In this document: positions 1 through 7,314 of the stretch, piece after piece
Layout of the letters: each line of letters starts with the position of its first letter
Numbering within the stretch: the stretch's first letter is position 1
DNA from: Deltaproteobacteria bacterium
GTDB taxonomy: Bacteria; Desulfobacterota; GWC2-55-46
DNA length: 41,714 nt
Direction: 5' to 3'
Assembly (NCBI GenBank): GCA_016234955.1
Contig: JACRNN010000045.1
Coordinates: 1-41,714 of the forward strand
Translations under genes and position numbers: made by a program
Notes under the pieces: model-generated
The model's input: the letters and a program-made list of their open reading frames with translations, nothing else
Told to the model about the DNA's origin: nothing
Databases searched by the model: none

Positions 1-673
1 ATACCCTCTTCTCTTTAAACCTCCCACCCCATACCTTGGATAGTTGGCATTTAGCGCCGTCCTTGAAACTCCTCTGCGCGGGGCAGTCGTCACAGGCCTT
101 GTCCGCCTGCAGATATACCTCGTAGCACTTCCTGCCTAGAACATCCAAAAAATTCTTTTTTTTGAATATGCGCAGTATCTCACTGTTTACCCTTTTGATG
201 TTAAAGTCCCTGTCGATGCCGGATATGCCGTCTCCTATGCCGTCGAATACCGCCTGCAGCCTGTCTCTGTGTTCCTTAAGCTGGTCCTCCACCTCGACAT
301 TAGGAGTGACGTCGCAGTAGATCTCGGCTACCGCGACCACCTCCCCCTTTTTGTCAAAAACAGGAGACGCCGTAAGCTCAATGTACTTCCCTCCGCCATT
401 TGTGTTGCAGGCATGAATGCGTGTCCTCTCGACATCCCCTGTCTTAAATGCCTTTTCAGACGGACATCCCTTGCAAGGGCCGCGGCCTTTATTCAGCAGG
501 TCGTAACAGTATGAACCTTTGACGCGCTTATGCCTGCCGGCCAATGCCGCGCCGGCATGATTAGCCCAAAGGACTTTCATATCCCTATCGATTATGACAA
601 TGCCGACGCCAATGCCTTTGATCAGAGCTTTCAGTTCCTGGCTCGGCGTAAAGAGCGGCTTGATCTTTTCCAC
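1..673 (-). CDS. PAS-domain sensory protein, N-terminal part (runs off the window)
   Basis: Reading the minus strand from a GTG at 673 gives an open frame to base 1 with no stop, so the C-terminus lies outside the window. An in-frame TAA sits at 719-721, which limits the start; the SD (AAGAG) is weak. Two PAS-like repeats are visible. The first has GVGIVIIDRDMKVLWAN near residues 20-36 followed by a CKGCP cysteine pair; the second has GISGIDRDFNIKRVN followed by CDDCP. PAS domains carrying a CxxCP loop are common in sensor kinases and diguanylate cyclases of anaerobic bacteria; the cysteines may bind metal or sense redox state (inference). No output domain is visible, so kinase or cyclase function cannot be assigned. 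Confidence 0.75.
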   Translation of the reverse strand, partial: MEKIKPLFTPSQELKALIKGIGVGIVIIDRDMKVLWANHAGAALAGRHKRVKGSYCYDLLNKGRGPCKGCPSEKAFKTGDVERTRIHACNTNGGGKYIELTASPVFDKKGEVVAVAEIYCDVTPNVEVEDQLKEHRDRLQAVFDGIGDGISGIDRDFNIKRVNSEILRIFKKKNFLDVLGRKCYEVYLQADKACDDCPAQRSFKDGAKCQLSKVWGGRFKEKRV

Positions 674-892
674 GATATCTCTTAATACGAGGGTTATTAG
701 GCGAGCAACAACTGTCCGTTATTTTTTTTGAAAGGGTAGAATCGCGGGAGAAAAACAGGATGGGTTGCTGATCTTTGTATTTACGCCATCAACTCAGTGG
801 AGAGTGCCTATGCAAAGCTGAACAGAATTGATTAAACTGGTAAACCCTTTTAACAGGATATGTTCAATGCATTATAGCATTATAAAAAACGA

Positions 893-927
893 AAAGCCCG
901 CTTCGGTTCATGAAGTGGGCCTTTTTT
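893..927. terminator. Bidirectional Rho-independent terminator
   Basis: An imperfect GC stem (AGCCCGCTTC / GAAGTGGGCC) with a 7-base loop is followed by TTTTTT on the plus strand and preceded by A-rich sequence that gives a U-tract on the minus strand. It can stop transcription entering from either side. No intact gene abuts it on the left in plus orientation. Confidence 0.75.
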
Positions 928-1059
928 CTGGTTGATTTTCTATAGTGCGTCTATTTTTAGAAAATGGCAAAGGCCACACTGATAGAACAAGCGCCGTACT
1001 CTAAACTGAAAGGACTTTGTGACGCAATTGATTTTCTTACTTCCCGAATTCAATATAAC

Positions 1060-1293
1060 ATATACAGGAAAATTGTCAATACCTTGCAGCTGTGGCACAC
1101 GCGAAGGAGACGGCTATTAACCTCAAGAGGGAGGCTGTAAGGCAGGGCGTAGAAGGAGTGAGCCACACTAAACCCGGAAGACCCTAAAAAGAAAGCACCC
1201 GAGGGCACTTATTTTGAAAAAGGCTTTATTCGTGGTCTACTGAAAGTAATACCTATATACGTATTACTTCAAATCAGCAGACTCCGTCTTTAA
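1060..1293 (+). pseudogene. Decayed coding remnant, unidentified
   Basis: Two overlapping plus-strand frames look like pieces of protein but neither has a start. One ends at about 1186 and contains AKETAINLKREAVRQGVEGV. The next, after a frame change, contains KAPEGTYFEKGFIRGLL and a hydrophobic end before a TAA at about 1293. The composition looks protein-like rather than random, and the position beside a truncated tRNA suggests debris of a lost element. I do not recognise the family, and chance reading is possible. Confidence 0.2.
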
Positions 1294-1377
1294 ATGGTTG
1301 AGCGTTTTCGAGAATCACGACCTTCTTTTAGTAACGGTAAAAGTAAAAATAATTCAAGATCGGTTCCTGCCAAAATC

Positions 1378-1410
1378 AAAAAGGGGAGGCCTGTTGCCTC
1401 CCCTTTTTTG
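1378..1410. terminator. Strong bidirectional terminator
   Basis: A perfect 12-bp stem (AAAAGGGGAGGC / GCCTCCCCTTTT) with a CTGTT loop has A-tracts and T-tracts on both sides. It sits between the decayed remnant and the tRNA-Pro fragment, with no intact gene next to it, so it is probably a leftover of a lost transcription unit. Confidence 0.75.
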
Positions 1411-1576
1411 TGGATAACCGCCGCAATTTTGCCGCAATCCGCTCTTGAATCGTGTTTGTTTTCGATTCAGCCCGATTAAGGTTGATTCGGCCGGATTCAG
1501 GTTAATCCGTTGATACGCTTATGGAATTGGGTTTGATGAAGTCGGAGTGTTTTTTGATTCAGGCTTCCAGGTATCA

Positions 1577-1615
1577 TCCCGAACGCGGTGCTCTACCAGG
1601 CTGAGCCACGCCCCG
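1577..1615 (-). pseudogene. 5' half of tRNA-Pro(CGG), truncated at the anticodon loop
   Basis: On the minus strand the 39 bases starting at 1615 match a tRNA-Pro 5' half: acceptor CGGGGCG, TG at 8-9, a normal D-arm (GCTC...GAGC), anticodon stem CCGCG and loop TTCGGGA with anticodon CGG. The complementary CGCGG, the T-arm and the acceptor 3' strand are absent; the sequence changes abruptly to unrelated DNA ending in TGATACCTGG. A functional tRNA cannot be made from this. The break at the anticodon loop is a common recombination site for tRNA-targeting integrases, but no integrase is present in the window. Deletion or misassembly are alternatives. Confidence 0.8.
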
Positions 1616-1621
1616 ATCTTT

Positions 1622-1658
1622 GAAGCTCCCCGCTGGCCTAAGCCGCGGGGAATCTTCG
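1622..1658. repeat. Short copy of repeat family A (hairpin core)
   Basis: GAAGCTCCCCGC...GCCGCGGGGAATCTTC forms an imperfect inverted repeat and resembles the CCCCGCGGC / GCCGCGGGG core of the longer family A copies at 4707, 7756 and 39559. It lies just upstream of the truncated tRNA-Pro. Confidence 0.5.
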
Positions 1659-1675
1659 ACATATAAGGAAGTATC

Positions 1676-1812
1676 TAAGGAAGCTCTGATTAATTATGTT
1701 TTTCTGTCATTCTGAGGAAGCGTAGCGACCGAAGAATCTCGTAACTTATTGATTTTATAGACGTTGAGATTCTTCGCTTTGCTCAGAATGACATGCTATT
1801 GCGAATTAATCA
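1676..1812. repeat. Hairpin-forming intergenic repeat
   Basis: It starts with the 19-mer TAAGGAAGCTCTGATTAAT, which is found again at 6796-6814. Inside is a long imperfect inverted repeat: GTCATTCTGAGGAAGCG...GAAGAATCTC pairs with GAGATTCTTCGC...CAGAATGAC. The outer parts (GATTAATTA / AATTAATCA) also pair. It contains no gene. Sequences of the GTCATTCTGAG...GAAGAATCT type are widespread intergenic hairpins in bacterial genomes; whether this one is mobile cannot be told. Confidence 0.6.
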
Positions 1813-1949
1813 TATAGTATCGGTTTTATATCATATCTTAATGCGCCAGGCAAGCCATTATTTCATTAACGTCAATGTACCGCCTAACCCTCTGCCCCAA
1901 GGGTGCGTCTTATCCTCAAGGCGCGGGCTTTTCCCCAATCCCGAATGAG

Positions 1950-1980
1950 AAAATAAAAACCCCCTGACGTGGAGGGGGCT
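1950..1980 (-). terminator. Terminator downstream of the chemoreceptor gene
   Basis: On the minus strand CCCCCT and AGGGGG flank a 7-base loop and are followed by TTTTTATTTT. It lies about 50 bases after the stop of the chemoreceptor gene at 2032 and is correctly oriented to end that transcript. Confidence 0.75.
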
Positions 1981-2031
1981 GAGGCCGGGACTGAGGTTCG
2001 GCTTAAGGCCGGCGGTGGGGGTGCGTGCGCA

Positions 2032-4125
2032 TCAAACGCTTTCGCCTGAAACCAGGCGGGGCTTAAACCCCGGCCTCTTCCCTCCATCCGTCAGGTCCAA
2101 TAGCGGCCCCCCGGAGATAACGGACGGGGCCGCGGGCGGGCCGTCGCGCGATATATTGAAGTTTGACACAAGGTCTTTGAGCTCCGCTGCGAGACGCGCA
2201 AGGTCGTCTGTGGACTTTGCGACCTCTCCTATCGTCGAGACGTTCGATTTGGCGACATCGGCGATCGCGTCCATGTTATGCGCTATCTCATCGGTGGTGG
2301 CGCTCTGCTCCTCGGCGGACGTCGCTATCCGGCCTATCATATCGGTGACGCCGCCGACGCCGGTCACTATCCGGTTGAGGGATTCTCCGGCCTGGTGCGC
2401 GAGCCTCACCCCGTTATCGACCTTGACGGCCCCCTGGCCCATCGCCGTAACCGCCCTTGAGGTCTCATTCTGTATGGACGTTATCATGCCGCTTATCTCT
2501 TTGGTGGCCTTTGTGGTCCTTTCGGCGAGCTTCCTCACCTCGTCGGCCACCACGGCGAAGCCCCTGCCCTGGTCCCCGGCCCTGGCCGCCTCTATCGCGG
2601 CGTTGAGGGCCAGTAGGTTGGTCTGGTCCGCGATATCATTTATCACGGAGACTATGGCGCCTATCTCCTCGGAGCTCTTCCCGAGCCTCTTTATCGTCTC
2701 GGCCGTGACCGAGGCCGAGTCCGCGACCTCCTGCATCGCCGAGACCGCCTGGGAGACCACCGCTCCGCCGTTTTCAGCTATCTCCTGGGCCTTTTCCGCC
2801 GCTTCAACCGCCTGCTGGGAGTTCTTCGCAACATCCACCACGATTGCGTTCATCACCTCCATCGCCGCCGCCGCATGGGCCGTCTGTGAGGACTGCCTGC
2901 CGGCGCCGTCGGATATCTGGGTGGAGGACGTCGACAGCTCCTCGGAGGCGGACGCGAGGCGGTTGGATGATTCGGTAATCCTGCCTATCACCGTGGACAT
3001 CCGGGACGCCATGGCATCGACGCTATGACCGAGGCTTGTTATCTCGTCCTCTATCTCCCTGCCGAAAAACCTTATCTTTATACCCGCCCTGCCGGTCAGA
3101 TCTCCCCTGGCAAAGGCCTCGACCGTCTCTTTGACCCTCGTTATCGGCTCCAGGACCCGTCTCTTCGCCGACCACATGAAAAGGACCGCTATCACCGACG
3201 AAATAAGGGCGGATACGGCCATTATCAACACGCCCCTTAAGGCCCCGGCCCGCGCCTTGTCGGTTATAAGCCTCGTGAACCCGTCCGCGGCCGCCACAAG
3301 CCCCGGCGTATGGGTATCCACCAGGGCGTTGAACTGCGCGCTGTAGCTCTCTATCGACCGCATACCCGTCAGGATGCTCTCTTTTCTCGATTGCCAGGCA
3401 TTGTCGGCCTTTTTAACGGCCACGACCACCCTCGCGCCGGAGGCGCCCCTGCCGGCAACGGACGCGGAGACGGTCTTCAACTCCTTGAGCGTCCCGTCAA
3501 AATCCGCAACCGTCTGTTTTATTTCCTTTGAAACCTCGTCCTTATCGCCGTACGAGATGAAGTAACGCTCGAAAAGATAGCTCAGCTTCGCGGTCCTCAT
3601 CCTCTGAAAGCCCGATACGTTTATGTACTTGACGTAGGCGGGGTCTTTGAGCCTCTCTATGGACGAGATCATATCGTTCAGCGTCTCCACCATCGGCGAC
3701 GTCGAGCTTTCGACCTCGGCCTTGCTCTTCCTGAAGGCGCCTCCGCTTTCCATGGCCTTGTCAAGGACCGCGCGCATCGCGCCCCACTTCATATCGACTT
3801 CGTCAAGCCTCGCAATCAGGTCAGGGCCGGTCACCGCCGGCGACTCTCCGGTGCCCGCGCGGAATTCACCGAGTATCCTGCCGAACTCGACTTTTTTCGC
3901 CTGGAATTGGGCCTCGAGGGATTCATTCCCGGTGGCGATGCGTCTGTTGAGGACTTCGGCAAGCTCGACGGCCCTCTTCCTCAAGGACCCGGCCCTCTCG
4001 ACCTGTCCGTACTTATCGCTCATCCCGCCGACAAGCACGTAGACGACCGGTATCTGGACGATAAATAATATGAGGAGCAGGATATAGCTCCCCATGAACC
4101 TCGCTTTAACCGACTGGATATTCAT
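2032..4125 (-). CDS. Methyl-accepting chemotaxis protein
   Basis: This is a 697-residue transmembrane chemoreceptor. It has a first membrane segment at about residues 13-35 (SYILLLILFIVQIPVVYVL), a roughly 260-residue extracytoplasmic sensor region that I cannot assign to a family, a second membrane segment at about 298-320, a HAMP linker, and a coiled-coil signalling domain. The highly conserved hairpin tip (DQTNLLALNAAIEAARAG, then GFAVVADEVRKLAERT) lies at about 495-530 and is where CheA/CheW dock. I chose ATG 4125 because AACGGAG precedes it and because the longer frame back to 4272 would overlap the receiver gene upstream. That receiver gene ends 25 bases upstream on the same strand, so the two are probably co-transcribed. 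No CheA or CheW is in the window. Confidence 0.93.
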   Translation of the reverse strand: MNIQSVKARFMGSYILLLILFIVQIPVVYVLVGGMSDKYGQVERAGSLRKRAVELAEVLNRRIATGNESLEAQFQAKKVEFGRILGEFRAGTGESPAVTGPDLIARLDEVDMKWGAMRAVLDKAMESGGAFRKSKAEVESSTSPMVETLNDMISSIERLKDPAYVKYINVSGFQRMRTAKLSYLFERYFISYGDKDEVSKEIKQTVADFDGTLKELKTVSASVAGRGASGARVVVAVKKADNAWQSRKESILTGMRSIESYSAQFNALVDTHTPGLVAAADGFTRLITDKARAGALRGVLIMAVSALISSVIAVLFMWSAKRRVLEPITRVKETVEAFARGDLTGRAGIKIRFFGREIEDEITSLGHSVDAMASRMSTVIGRITESSNRLASASEELSTSSTQISDGAGRQSSQTAHAAAAMEVMNAIVVDVAKNSQQAVEAAEKAQEIAENGGAVVSQAVSAMQEVADSASVTAETIKRLGKSSEEIGAIVSVINDIADQTNLLALNAAIEAARAGDQGRGFAVVADEVRKLAERTTKATKEISGMITSIQNETSRAVTAMGQGAVKVDNGVRLAHQAGESLNRIVTGVGGVTDMIGRIATSAEEQSATTDEIAHNMDAIADVAKSNVSTIGEVAKSTDDLARLAAELKDLVSNFNISRDGPPAAPSVISGGPLLDLTDGGKRPGFKPRLVSGESV

Positions 4126-4150
4126 GAAAAACTCCGTTGAAGAAAGACCC

Positions 4151-4519
4151 TCAGGAATTAAGCAACCCGACCACATCCAGGAGCTGCTCCGCCGCGAATG
4201 GCTTGAATATCCAGCAGACGGCCCCCGCCTCCCTCCATTCCATCTCCCTGCCTGAAAGGCGCTCATCCGCAAGGACTATGACGGGCGTGAACCTGCATTG
4301 CGGCAGAGACCTTATATTCATTATGAATTCGCAGAAATCGGCGCCCGCGATATCGGCCCCGGCTATTATAAGCTCCGGCCTGACCCCCTCTTGAAGTCTT
4401 TTGAGGGCCTCTGAAACGTCAAAAGCCTCGAAAACAACGCATGACTCCAGGGACAGGGTAAAGCTTGCCATTGACCTTACGGCCCTATCGTTATCCACTA
4501 TCAGTATCGTCTTGCCCAA
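4151..4519 (-). CDS. Stand-alone receiver-like protein lacking the phospho-acceptor Asp
   Basis: This 122-residue protein has a CheY-like receiver fold: ILIVDNDRAV at the N-terminus supplies the acidic pocket, and IFKPF near residue 108 supplies the conserved Lys. The usual phosphorylation motif LII-x-D is LIIAGADIAG here, so position 54 is Gly instead of Asp. The normally conserved Thr/Ser (LTA) is Ala (VLADE). It is therefore probably a pseudo-receiver that cannot be phosphorylated in the normal way, though Asp56 two residues on might substitute. The start is TTG at 4519, preceded by AGAGGCGGACAC. It lies directly upstream of the chemoreceptor gene, which suggests a role in that signalling unit (inference). 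Confidence 0.85.
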   Translation of the reverse strand: MGKTILIVDNDRAVRSMASFTLSLESCVVFEAFDVSEALKRLQEGVRPELIIAGADIAGADFCEFIMNIRSLPQCRFTPVIVLADERLSGREMEWREAGAVCWIFKPFAAEQLLDVVGLLNS

Positions 4520-4832
4520 GTGTCCGCCTCTTTTGCCTGCATTAACTAAAACTTGATTCCACGGTGTCCCGCAATATAAGGGGCAAACGCCTCCTTGTTT
4601 GCATAATCATATTAATCGGCACACCGGTAAATATCTTAATCGGTAGAGGTCTGTATTCTGGGGGGGTGCCGAGGGATGATTTTTTGAGTAGCCGAAAGGA
4701 TGAGCGTTTAAAATTTTCCGCGGCAAGTTGCGGAAAATTTTCAAGTAAGGAATTTATCGTTTGTAATTCGCTCGCTCCTCCCCAAAGCCAAGCCGCGGAG
4801 AATCCGCTCGCTATGCTTGTCAAACGAAACGG
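4520..4832. other. Gene-free stretch
   Basis: This interval separates the receiver gene from the NarL-type regulator. Its right part is repeat family A copy 1 (4707-4823). The left 190 bases, which include a run of seven G at about 4661-4667, show no convincing gene; open frames crossing it run through the repeat. Confidence 0.5.
4707..4823. repeat. Repeat family A, long copy 1
   Basis: About 117 bases: an AT-flanked inverted repeat (AAATTTTCCGC...GCGGAAAATTT), then the conserved block AAGTAAGGAATTTATCGTTT, AATTCGCTCGCTCCTCCCC, a second GC palindrome, and the terminal GAATCCGCTCGCTATGCTTG. The same architecture recurs at 7756-7874 and 39559-39674. It is non-coding and lies between genes. Confidence 0.8.
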
Positions 4833-5492
4833 CTATTCCGGGTTCACTATCCCTTTACGGATAGCGGCCCTGATCATGCCGGCCATATCATTGATCTTGA
4901 GTTTCTTCATGATGTTGTTCCTGTGGGTCTTTACGGTGGCCACGGATATGAAGAGCTTTTCCGCTATCTCCTTGCTGGTCCTGCCGTCCGCGATCTGCCT
5001 TATGACCTCTCTCTCCCGCTCGCTCAACGCGTCGAACGGGTCATGGGACGCCTTTTCCTTCTTTATCATGTCGACGTAATCGTCGAGGAATTCGCCGGCT
5101 ATCTCCTTGCTTACGTATTTGCCCCCGCCCAGCACCCTTTCAACAGCGCTTACGAGCTCCTCCGTTGGCGAGTCCTTCAGCACGTAGCCGAGCGCCCCGG
5201 CCCTGAAGGCGTCTATCGCGTGATATACGTCCGAATGCATCGAGAGCATCACGACCCTGGCCTGCGGGAACTGCTCGATGATCCGCTTTGTGACGGTTAT
5301 CCCGTCGAGGTCCGGCATGGTTATATCCATGACTATCACGTCCGGCCTGAGCGAGAGCGCGCCCCTTATGGCGTCGGCGCCGCTCCGCGCCTCTCCGACC
5401 ACCGTAAAGCGCGCGGTCTTGGAGAGCACCGACCTTATGCCGTCTCTGAATACCGGATGGTCGTCGGCTATGAATATCCGTGTCTTTTTCAT
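4833..5492 (-). CDS. NarL/FixJ-family response regulator
   Basis: The 219-residue protein has an N-terminal receiver (IFIADDHPVFRDGI with the acidic Asp pair; VIVMDITMPDLDG with the phosphorylatable Asp near residue 58; LKDSP with the conserved Lys) and a C-terminal LuxR-type helix-turn-helix (LSEREREVIRQIADGRTSKE, then VATVKTHRNNIMKKL). It should activate or repress promoters when phosphorylated by a partner kinase. ATG 5492 gives the standard family N-terminus (MKKTRIFIADDH); a longer frame from ATG 5558 exists, but the extra 22 residues are not family-like. No cognate kinase adjoins it; the nearest kinase in the window is the hybrid kinase at 8089. Confidence 0.93.
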   Translation of the reverse strand: MKKTRIFIADDHPVFRDGIRSVLSKTARFTVVGEARSGADAIRGALSLRPDVIVMDITMPDLDGITVTKRIIEQFPQARVVMLSMHSDVYHAIDAFRAGALGYVLKDSPTEELVSAVERVLGGGKYVSKEIAGEFLDDYVDMIKKEKASHDPFDALSEREREVIRQIADGRTSKEIAEKLFISVATVKTHRNNIMKKLKINDMAGMIRAAIRKGIVNPE

Positions 5493-5555
5493 GTGATATG
5501 CCCAGGGGGCCGTCAATTGATGGGATGGAACCGCATGGCAACGGCCTTGACCAGT

Positions 5556-5590
5556 CATGTGCCCCCGGCATAGCCGGGGGTTTACACATG
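5556..5590. repeat. Perfect GC palindrome with CATGTG/CACATG arms
   Basis: CCCCCGGC-ATA-GCCGGGGG is a perfect 8-bp stem, flanked by CATGTG on the left and CACATG on the right, so the pairing can extend. It lies between the DUF155-like gene and the NarL-type gene. It could act as a weak terminator or attenuator, since only three T follow, or be a REP-like repeat. Confidence 0.5.
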
Positions 5591-5635
5591 ATTAATTATA
5601 TTCCCAATCCCGGAAGTTTTCAAGGGGCCGTGCGA

Positions 5636-6736
5636 TCACTTCCTGAAGAATACCAGGAACATCTCCACGACGATGAGGAGGAAGATGCCGAGCTCGACGG
5701 CATACGCCCTCTTGGCGGATATCTCCTCGTGGAGCATCTTATAGGTGTTCATCACTATATCGAGCTTTTCCTTGATGCTCTCCTCCCAGTCCCCGCTCCG
5801 CAGGAGCGACATGAACGTGCTGTATATCCTCGCGTAATATACGTCTTCGGTCACCTTGAGCGCGTTGTCGACCTTTCCCGTCACCTCGGTCATGTCGGTC
5901 ACTATCCGGGTTATCTTCCTGGCGAGCCTCTCGTACTCCCTCAGCCTGAAAAATGACACCCCGCCCCCGGCTGAAAGCTCGCCGTATATCGCCTTGAGCT
6001 CGTTGTCCATGACGTTGTCGTAGTACCTGAGCTCGAATATCTGGGCGTTTGCGAACTCGAGTATGTCGGGGAGGTCGGAACTGCCGGAGGGGTCTATTAT
6101 GAAGGCGTTGTCGATGTGGACTATGATGAGGTCGTCGGGATAATAGCTGAACCTGTGCTTGAGCGTCTCGTTCTTCGTGGATTCGCTCAACTCCCGGCCC
6201 TCGTACAGGAGGAGCCTTGAAGGGTCGTAGAGGCTCAGGAACTCCGAGGCGCATAGCCCGCCGCCCAATCCCTCCACGTAGATTACCATGTAATCCTCTA
6301 CGAACCCCTCCTTTATCTCCGGGCTTATCACGGCGTCACCGAGGCTTGCAAGGAGGCGCGTGACGTACTCAAGCGCCCTGGCCTCTATCGACCTGTCGGC
6401 GTCGAGCTCCCTGGTGACCTCCTCGAGTTTATTCAGCGTCGTGCCCGGAGGGATAGGCACGTCAAAGGCGATGGATACGACCCCAAGGTCGTAGGCCTTG
6501 GCTATGACGCCTACCTTCGTATCCTTTTCAAACAGCGGTACGGTGAACGGGCTCAGTTCGAAGGAGATGGGAGGGTTGGCGAACTGAAGGGCCTTCATGT
6601 AGGTGGTCCTGGAGAACCGGAGCCTTTTCGCGCCTTCCCCCGCCGTCCGCTCTATCATCGACAGGTCTATCTCGTGGGCGACGTCGAAAAGCCTGTAAAT
6701 CAGGACCCTGCCTTTATCGATGGTAATGGTATCCAA
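5636..6736 (-). CDS. RMD1/YagE (DUF155)-like membrane-anchored protein
   Basis: This 366-residue protein is mostly soluble with one C-terminal membrane segment at about 345-363 (ELGIFLLIVVEMFLVFF). The C-terminal third has the pattern of the RMD1/DUF155 family: a long helix ending in EKLDIVMNTYKMLHEEISAK followed at once by the single anchor. That family occurs in many bacteria and in fungal mitochondria, and its biochemical role is not established. The assignment rests on this C-terminal pattern and overall length and is moderately certain. The gene is 143 bases upstream of the NarL-type regulator on the same strand, separated by a strong palindrome, so co-transcription is uncertain. Confidence 0.65.
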   Translation of the reverse strand: MDTITIDKGRVLIYRLFDVAHEIDLSMIERTAGEGAKRLRFSRTTYMKALQFANPPISFELSPFTVPLFEKDTKVGVIAKAYDLGVVSIAFDVPIPPGTTLNKLEEVTRELDADRSIEARALEYVTRLLASLGDAVISPEIKEGFVEDYMVIYVEGLGGGLCASEFLSLYDPSRLLLYEGRELSESTKNETLKHRFSYYPDDLIIVHIDNAFIIDPSGSSDLPDILEFANAQIFELRYYDNVMDNELKAIYGELSAGGGVSFFRLREYERLARKITRIVTDMTEVTGKVDNALKVTEDVYYARIYSTFMSLLRSGDWEESIKEKLDIVMNTYKMLHEEISAKRAYAVELGIFLLIVVEMFLVFFRK

Positions 6737-7314
6737 GCGTCGTCTTTGCGGCCCCCTGTATTTAAGCTGTGCTTGATTATACCAGAAGGGAAGATTAAGG
6801 AAGCTCTGATTAATGTCTCACAATGGGATATAAAATCCCTCGCCTTCCAGGCGAAAACTTCCAGTGCGGGTTAGAGAGTTTTTATAGGCATCACCCTCCC
6901 CGACCCATCCTTCGGATGGGCGCCCCGCCCCTCCCATCGAGGGAGGGGAAGGGTGAGGGGTTTTAGTTGAACCTGTAAAAAATGAGCGATTAAGATTCAG
7001 GTCGGGCTTTCAGCCGACCAAAACTTTGAACCTACCGCCTTCCAGGCGGTAGTGATTCAGTTCCTTGGTTCGTCATTGCGAGCCCTTCGCTCCGCTCAGG
7101 ATAAACTCCGCGAAGCAGGCTCATCTTCAGGTAAATCGACGCCCTGGATGCTTTGTCGCGTAAGGCCGCACAGGTGGCGGCAGGAGTTTCCTCCCGCCGC
7201 ATCCGAGGCTGATGCTGTCAGGAGGAAACTCCTGACAGACGGAACGCTAAAAAAAGACGTCTGAGACAAGCAGGCCCGTTCCACCGCTGAACCGGGCGGA
7301 ACGGGCCTTATATC
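6737..7314. other. Gene-free, repeat-rich stretch
   Basis: No convincing gene is present. It holds the 19-mer TAAGGAAGCTCTGATTAAT (6796-6814, also at 1676), a GC-rich block around 6895-6960 with inverted CCCTCCC/GGGAGGG runs (similar to 41180-41265), a perfect palindrome CTACCGCCT-TCC-AGGCGGTAG (7032-7052), and a 10-bp stem with a GAAA loop (CTGTCAGGAG/CTCCTGACAG, 7215-7238). It looks like an accumulation of small mobile hairpin elements. Confidence 0.6.
7272..7308 (-). terminator. Inverted repeat after the rhodanese gene, possible terminator
   Basis: AGGCCCGTTCC and GGAACGGGCCT are perfect 11-bp arms around a 15-base loop, starting 6 bases after the TAG of the extended rhodanese frame. No U-tract follows immediately, so termination efficiency is doubtful. 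Its position right after the extended stop fits the read-through frame being the real gene. Confidence 0.4.

Noticed and set aside
1294..1479. A 61-codon plus frame
   Set aside because: It reads through the strong terminator at 1378-1410 and has no SD.
1..2031. Integrated prophage or genomic island at tRNA-Pro
   Set aside because: No integrase, no direct repeat of a tRNA 3' half and no phage genes in the window; only a 5' half remains.
2015..4042. Long plus-strand frames opposite the chemoreceptor gene
   Set aside because: Antisense shadows of a high-GC coding region; the minus-strand frame has clear chemoreceptor motifs.
4126..4272. N-terminal extension of the chemoreceptor frame
   Set aside because: It overlaps the receiver gene and lacks protein-like sequence; ATG 4125 has a good SD and starts right before the first membrane segment.
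4542..4823. A 93-codon minus frame between two regulators
   Set aside because: It runs through repeat family A copy 1 and has no protein-like features or SD.
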